From CAITWD01 sp963727285 (GTDB taxonomy: Bacteria > Actinomycetota > Thermoleophilia > Miltoncostaeales > Miltoncostaeaceae): a DNA stretch of 64,000 nt. The DNA lies in assembly GCA_963727285.1 (NCBI GenBank), contig CAVSFF010000012.1:186001-250000 (forward strand), read 5' to 3'. The translations under genes and the position numbers were made by a program. Every line of letters begins with the position of its first letter. The stretch's first letter is position 1. Below the pieces are notes generated by a model. That model made no database searches, had not been told where the DNA came from, and was given only the letters and a program-made list of their open reading frames with translations. Shown one piece after another: positions 59,720 through 64,000 of the stretch.

Positions 59720-60277
59720 TCAGGCGATGGCCGCCTTGGGCAGGTCACCGCGGCGCAGGCGCCGGTAGAGATCGAGGGCTTCGGCGATCGTCGCCATCGC
59801 CTCGTCGGGTCCCAGCGGATCCTCGACGATGACCTCTTTGTTCTCGAGGGCCTTGTAGTCCTGGAAGAAGCGGCTCATCTCGCGGAGGATGTGCGGCGGG
59901 AGTTCCGTGTAGCTGTGGTAGCCGTTGACCGACGGGTCCTGGCTGGCGACGGCGATGATCTTGTCGTCGATGCCCTTCTCGTCACGCATCCGCAGCACCG
60001 CGATCGCGCGCGCCTCGACGATCGCCAGCGGGACGACCGGCTCCTGGCCGAGGACGAGCACGTCGAGCGGGTCGCCGTCATCGCAGTAGGTCCGCGGGAT
60101 GAACCCGTAGTTGGCCGGATAGTGCACGGCCGAATAGAGCACGCGGTCCAGCCTGAGCAGGCCGGAGGACTTGTCGAGCTCGTACTTGTTCTTCGAGCCC
60201 TGCGGCACCTCGATGACCACCGGAAACTCGTTGCCGGCCAGATGATCGTCGACGTAAACGTCATGCCATGGATTCAC
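59720..60277 (-). CDS. ppa: Inorganic pyrophosphatase
   Basis: 185 residues from GTG 60277 with GAAGGAG about nine bases upstream. Family I soluble pyrophosphatase: VVIEVPQGSKNKYELDKSSG, the metal-binding signature DDGDPLDVLVLG, ANYGFIPRTYCDDGDPLD and KIIAVASQDPSVNGYHSYTE. It splits pyrophosphate to drive biosynthesis. Length and motifs are normal. Confidence 0.95.
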   Translation of the reverse strand: MNPWHDVYVDDHLAGNEFPVVIEVPQGSKNKYELDKSSGLLRLDRVLYSAVHYPANYGFIPRTYCDDGDPLDVLVLGQEPVVPLAIVEARAIAVLRMRDEKGIDDKIIAVASQDPSVNGYHSYTELPPHILREMSRFFQDYKALENKEVIVEDPLGPDEAMATIAEALDLYRRLRRGDLPKAAIA

Positions 60278-60321
60278 GTACGGGACTCCTTCGGATTGCG
60301 GCAGGGCACCTGCGGGCGGAA

Positions 60322-62151
60322 CTAGGCCGTGACGCGTTGGCGACGCGCCTGCTTGGCCCGTCCGGTCTGCGTGAGCTCGACCTTGCGGACGCGAACACGC
60401 GTAGGGGTAACTTCGACACATTCGTCGTCGCTGACAAGTTCCAGGGCCTCATCGAGCGACAGGGTCCGATAGGCGTCCAGCCGCACGAGCTCGTCGGCGG
60501 TCGAGGAGCGCATGTTGGTCAGCTTCTTTTCCTTGGTGGGATTCACGTCGAGGTCGTCGGCGCGCTGGTGCTCGCCGATCACGGCCCCCTCGTACACCTC
60601 TTCGCCGGGTCCGACCAGCAACTGGCCGCGCTCCTGCAGGCTCATCAGCGCAAAGGTCGTGGTCATACCGGCCCGATCGGCGACGAGACTCCCGTTCGTG
60701 CGCGTCTTGATGACGCCCTGCCACGGCTCCCAGCCCTCGAAGATCTGATGGACGATGGCGGTGCCGCGGGTCTCGGTCATCAGCTGCGTGCGCATGCCGA
60801 TCAGCCCGCGGGTCGGGACGAGGTAGGTCATCCGCGCCCACCCGTGGCCATGGTTCGCCACGTCTTGCATGCGGCCCTTGCGGGCGGCGAGCATCTGGGT
60901 GATCGCTCCGATGTGCTCCTCGGGAACGTCGACCATGACGCGCTCGACCGGTTCGTGCTGCACGGCGTCGATCACGCGGATCACGACCCGCGGTCGGCCG
61001 ACGGTCAACTCGAAGCCCTCGCGGCGCATCGTCTCCACGAGCACGGCCAGTTGGAGCTCGCCGCGTCCCTGGACCTCCCAGGTATCGGGACGGTCGGTCG
61101 GCAGCACCCGCAAGCTGACGTTGCCGATCAACTCCTGCTCCAGGCGGGCGATCAGCATCCGGGCCGTGAGCTTGGTGCCGTCACGCCCCGCCAGCGGCGA
61201 GGTGTTGATGCCGATCGTGACCGACATCGACGGCTCATCGACCGAGAGCACCGAGAGGGGGCGCGGGTCGTCGACGTCGGCGAGGGTGTCGCCGATCGTG
61301 ACGTCCGGGAGACCCGCGACCGCGATCAGGTCGCCGGGTCCGGCCTCGTCGGCCGGCACGCGATCAAGCGCCTCGGTGAGAAACAGTTCGGTGATGCGGG
61401 CACGTTCGATCTCGCCGTTGGCGCGGCACCACGCGATCTGCTGACCCTTGCGGATGTTCCCGTGCCACACGCGGCAGAGGGCGAGGCGCCCGAGATACGG
61501 CGAGGCGTCGAGGTTGGTCACCAGCGCCTGCAAGGGGTGATCCTCGTCGTACACGGGCGGCGGGATGTGCTCCAGCAGCGTCGCGAACAGCGGCGTCAGA
61601 TCAGTGCCCGGGGTCGCCGGGTCGAGCGTCGCCTGGCCGGCCTTGGCGTTGCAGTACACGATCGGGAACTCGATCTGGGACTCGTCCGCGTCGAGTTCGA
61701 TGAACAGCGAGTAGACCTCGTCGACCACTTCGGCGACGCGGGCGTCGGGCCGGTCGATCTTGTTGACAACGAGTACGACCGGCAGACCGTGGGCGAGGGC
61801 CTTCGACAGGACGAACCGCGTCTGGGGCAACGGCCCCTCCGACGCGTCGACCAGCAGCGCGACGCCGTCGGCCATGAACAGGCTGCGTTCGACCTCGCCG
61901 CCGAAGTCGGCATGCCCGGGGGTGTCGAGAATGTTGATGGTCGTGTCGCCATACCGCACTGCGGTGTTCTTGGCGAGGATCGTGATGCCCTTCTCGCGCT
62001 CGAGATCGTTCGAGTCCATGACCCGGGTCGCGACCTCCTGGTTGGCGCGGAATGCGCCCGTTTGCCAGAGCATCGCGTCGACAAGGGTGGTCTTGCCATG
62101 GTCAACGTGCGCCACGATGGCGACGTTGCGCAGGTCTTCTCGGTGGGCCAC
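60322..62151 (-). CDS. typA: Ribosome-associated GTPase BipA/TypA
   Basis: 609 residues from GTG 62151 with GGGAG upstream. G-domain motifs: G1 AHVDHGKTTLVDAML, G2 REKGITILAKNTAVRY, G3 DTPGHADFGGEVERSL, G4 NKIDRPDA and G5 in NAKAG. Domain 2, the EF-G-like domains (MRREGFELTVGRPRVVIR, PEEHIGAITQMLAARKGRM) and the TypA-specific C-terminal domain (NMRSSTADELVRLDAYRTLS, LDEALELVSDDECVEVTPTR) are complete. It acts in 50S assembly and stress adaptation. Encoded upstream of ppa. Confidence 0.96.
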   Translation of the reverse strand: MAHREDLRNVAIVAHVDHGKTTLVDAMLWQTGAFRANQEVATRVMDSNDLEREKGITILAKNTAVRYGDTTINILDTPGHADFGGEVERSLFMADGVALLVDASEGPLPQTRFVLSKALAHGLPVVLVVNKIDRPDARVAEVVDEVYSLFIELDADESQIEFPIVYCNAKAGQATLDPATPGTDLTPLFATLLEHIPPPVYDEDHPLQALVTNLDASPYLGRLALCRVWHGNIRKGQQIAWCRANGEIERARITELFLTEALDRVPADEAGPGDLIAVAGLPDVTIGDTLADVDDPRPLSVLSVDEPSMSVTIGINTSPLAGRDGTKLTARMLIARLEQELIGNVSLRVLPTDRPDTWEVQGRGELQLAVLVETMRREGFELTVGRPRVVIRVIDAVQHEPVERVMVDVPEEHIGAITQMLAARKGRMQDVANHGHGWARMTYLVPTRGLIGMRTQLMTETRGTAIVHQIFEGWEPWQGVIKTRTNGSLVADRAGMTTTFALMSLQERGQLLVGPGEEVYEGAVIGEHQRADDLDVNPTKEKKLTNMRSSTADELVRLDAYRTLSLDEALELVSDDECVEVTPTRVRVRKVELTQTGRAKQARRQRVTA

Positions 62152-62261
62152 GGATCTCCCTTATTGCGGCACGTCGGCGGTCGCCGCACGGGATGCGCAG
62201 CGTAGAGGGCCAGAGGCCATGGTAGCGGGCGGCAGCGGGCGCGCCCGATCCCGGGGGCGGT

Positions 62262-62888
62262 TCAGGCCCCCAGCGCGGCCGTGCACGTCGCCGGCAGACC
62301 GGTGGCCGCGCCGCGTGCGACCCAGGGCCGCAGGGACGGCGCGGCGGCGCGCGCGAGGGCCTCGGGTGCCGCCAGCGAGCGGCCCCAGGCCCCGGCCAGG
62401 CAGGCGTCGAGCCGGCGGGTCGCCGCGGCGGCTGCCGCCGCGGACACGCTGCCGTCGCGACGGCCGACCCCGATCAGGCCCGGGATCCCGGCAAGGCGCT
62501 GCACCCAGTCGCCGAGGTCCGTGCCAATCCCGAGCACGACGCGGGCGCGCTGGTCGGTCGCGGTCGCGGGCGGCAGCGCGACCCGCCACGTCGGGGGTGC
62601 CCACAGCCGTTGGGCCGCGATGAAGGCGGCATGCCAGTCCGCGGTCCCGGTCCTCGCGATCGCCGCATACCGCGCCCGGCGGTCGCCGCGTGCGCCGACG
62701 GCCAGACGTGCCGGGGTTGCCGATGCGAATGCCGGGAACGGCGCCAGCGCCTGATCGATTCCCGCGGCCACGCGGGACGGCCCGTGCAACAGGCGACGCC
62801 CGCCGAGCAGGGCGACCGCGATCAGGATCGCGACCCCAATGACGAGCCCGCGCCGGCCCAGCAACCCGCGCCCGGGGGGCGCGGTCAC
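62262..62888 (-). CDS. Membrane-anchored protein of unknown function next to holB
   Basis: 208 residues from GTG 62888, which overlaps the holB stop (GTGA). One N-terminal helix (GRRGLVIGVAILIAVALLGG) is followed by an Ala/Arg-rich soluble domain (GIDQALAPFPAFASATPARL, YAAIARTGTADWHAAFIAAQ, RVVLGIGTDLGDWVQRLAG) with a Cys near the end. No family recognised. The overlap with holB suggests cotranscription. Confidence 0.65.
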   Translation of the reverse strand: MTAPPGRGLLGRRGLVIGVAILIAVALLGGRRLLHGPSRVAAGIDQALAPFPAFASATPARLAVGARGDRRARYAAIARTGTADWHAAFIAAQRLWAPPTWRVALPPATATDQRARVVLGIGTDLGDWVQRLAGIPGLIGVGRRDGSVSAAAAAAATRRLDACLAGAWGRSLAAPEALARAAAPSLRPWVARGAATGLPATCTAALGA

Positions 62889-63985
62889 CAGGCCAGGCGG
62901 CCCGCGGGGCGCAAGGGATGGCGCTCGCCGCGTCGGGCCTGACCGATCCGCACAAGCAGGGCCTCGACCGCGAGATCGACCGTGGGGTTCAGCGCAAGAT
63001 CCGCCCGTGTCATCTCGATCTCCTCGATTGCCCGGATGCACACCTCGGCGGGCGTCCCGGCGGCGGCGATCGCCTCACCGAGGTCGCGATGCCGGATCGC
63101 GTCGGGCGCCCCGACGGCGACCGCCAGGCCGTCGGCGACCACACCGGCGGCGGCGGTGAGGACCGTGTGCCACCCATCGGAGACCAGGCGCCGCCGCTCG
63201 CGCTTTTGCTGATCCTCCGCCTTCTTGGCGGCGGTTCGCCCGCCGCGCTTACCCTCGAGGTCGGCGGCGGCGCGGCGCAACTCGACCAATTCCTCGGACG
63301 GATGCTCACTGGCGGCGGCCTCCATACGGCGCTGCACGTCGGCGACGACGTCCGCCCCGGCGCGATCACCGCGCAGGATGCTGAGCCCCATCTCCACACC
63401 GACCGCGCGCATCGACCGCCAGAACGGATCGCCGGTGAGCGCCATCGGACCCTCGGTCCGCGCGCGGGTCTCGGCGTCCTCCGGGGCCATGCCGGCGGAG
63501 ACCAGGCGATCGGCGATCACCCGCCAGCCCGGGCCGCGGAACGGCACCGGCAGGCACCGCGACCGGATCGTCGCGAGCACGTCGTCGGGGCGATCGGTGA
63601 CGAGGATCACGTGTGAGCCGGGCGGTGGCTCCTCGAGCGGCTTGAGGATCCGGTCCGCCGCCACGAGGCGCAGGCGTTCGGCCCCCTCGACGATCACGAC
63701 CCGGCAACGCCCGACCACGGGCCGCGCGGCAAGATCCCGGAGCGCGTCGTCGAGATCCTCCAGCAGGATCTGCGCCCCGGACGCCCGAACGACCGACAGG
63801 TCCATCTGTGCGCGGATGTCGGTGCCGGCGGGGACCCCGATCAACGCGCCCGCGACCGCGATCGCCGTCTCGCGCTTGCCCGTGCCGGGCGGCCCGTAGA
63901 GCAGAAACTGCTGCGGCACGCGATCACCGGCCATCGCGCCCGCGAGGATCCGCGTGGCCAGGGGCTGATCCGGTATCGCAATCAC
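62885..63985 (-). CDS. holB: DNA polymerase III subunit delta' (clamp loader)
   Basis: 366 residues if started at GTG 63985; the frame is open to the window edge, so the true start may lie outside. AAA+ clamp-loader ATPase-like fold: FLLYGPPGTGKRETAIAVAG (Walker A), CRVVIVEGAERL (Walker-B-like), KPLEEPPPGSHVILVTDRPD and the sensor/arginine region TIRSRCLPVPF (SRC motif). The C-terminal helical domain follows (ADLALNPTVDLAVEALLVRI). The zinc-binding cysteines of many delta' proteins are absent. It loads the beta clamp with gamma/tau and delta. Confidence 0.88.
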   Translation of the reverse strand: MIAIPDQPLATRILAGAMAGDRVPQQFLLYGPPGTGKRETAIAVAGALIGVPAGTDIRAQMDLSVVRASGAQILLEDLDDALRDLAARPVVGRCRVVIVEGAERLRLVAADRILKPLEEPPPGSHVILVTDRPDDVLATIRSRCLPVPFRGPGWRVIADRLVSAGMAPEDAETRARTEGPMALTGDPFWRSMRAVGVEMGLSILRGDRAGADVVADVQRRMEAAASEHPSEELVELRRAAADLEGKRGGRTAAKKAEDQQKRERRRLVSDGWHTVLTAAAGVVADGLAVAVGAPDAIRHRDLGEAIAAAGTPAEVCIRAIEEIEMTRADLALNPTVDLAVEALLVRIGQARRGERHPLRPAGRLAW

Positions 63986-64000
63986 GCGACGTCCCGGATC

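Overview
The window is GC-rich DNA (roughly 70% by eye) with dense genes, many ATGA/GTGA stop-start overlaps and many GTG starts. It carries several genes typical of Actinomycetota: a SCO6880-type conjugation protein, an LCP-family cell wall ligase, actinobacterial-style DrrAB exporters and Gly/Ser-rich lipoproteins. I infer an actinobacterium, most likely of the Thermoleophilia (Solirubrobacterales-like) side rather than Streptomyces or Mycobacterium. That placement is inference from gene content only. No rRNA, tRNA, CRISPR array, transposase or integrase was seen.

Layout. 0-3.8 kb: a beta-propeller protein, a CelD-like acyltransferase and a lipase-like hydrolase. 3.9-12.5 kb: a carbohydrate unit on the plus strand, namely an MGH1-type glycosidase followed by zwf, tal, gnd, pgl and a membrane-anchored beta-propeller, i.e. 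the oxidative pentose phosphate pathway plus transaldolase. 12.5-23.3 kb: two polysaccharide deacetylase-fold proteins (the second with altered metal ligands), a pair of paralogous secreted proteins flanking a Mesh1-like HD hydrolase, an alpha/beta hydrolase, a DUF4389 membrane protein, an SDR, a DrrAB-type ABC exporter and a carboxymuconolactone decarboxylase-like protein. 23.5-27.6 kb: a Tim44-domain membrane protein read directly into an ArdC-like antirestriction metallopeptidase, then an LCP ligase. 27.6-38.3 kb: an actinobacterial type IV secretion/conjugation operon (peptidoglycan hydrolase, sigma factor fused to an anti-sigma zinc finger, a wrecked secreted protein, VirB2-like, VirB6/TrbL-like, SCO6880-like, VirB4-like and VirD4-like proteins, and a secreted repeat protein). 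38.3-49.7 kb: MFS exporter, diheme cytochrome c, phosphodiesterase, amt-glnK, a lipoprotein, an HtrA-like protease, a CtaG-like oxidase assembly factor and a YedYZ-like molybdoenzyme pair. 49.8-52.4 kb: a MobF relaxase-helicase. 52.5-64 kb: ABC exporters, a MacB-like set split over both strands, MMPL transporter, ppa, typA and holB.

The relaxase, the coupling protein, the T4SS ATPase and channel genes, the peptidoglycan hydrolase and ArdC together describe most of a conjugation apparatus, spread over about 29 kb between ordinary chromosomal genes. No integrase or att site is visible, so it is either a decayed integrative element or a chromosomally resident conjugation system.

A caution applies to the whole window. 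At least 20 genes or gene segments change reading frame internally at one point. Sixteen of these breaks are repaired by removing one base and four by adding one. They cluster in 2-6, 14-24, 29-41 and 47-51 kb, while 52.5-64 kb is clean. Unpolished sequencing is the simplest explanation. Interrupted genes are therefore annotated as one locus, with the break position stated.
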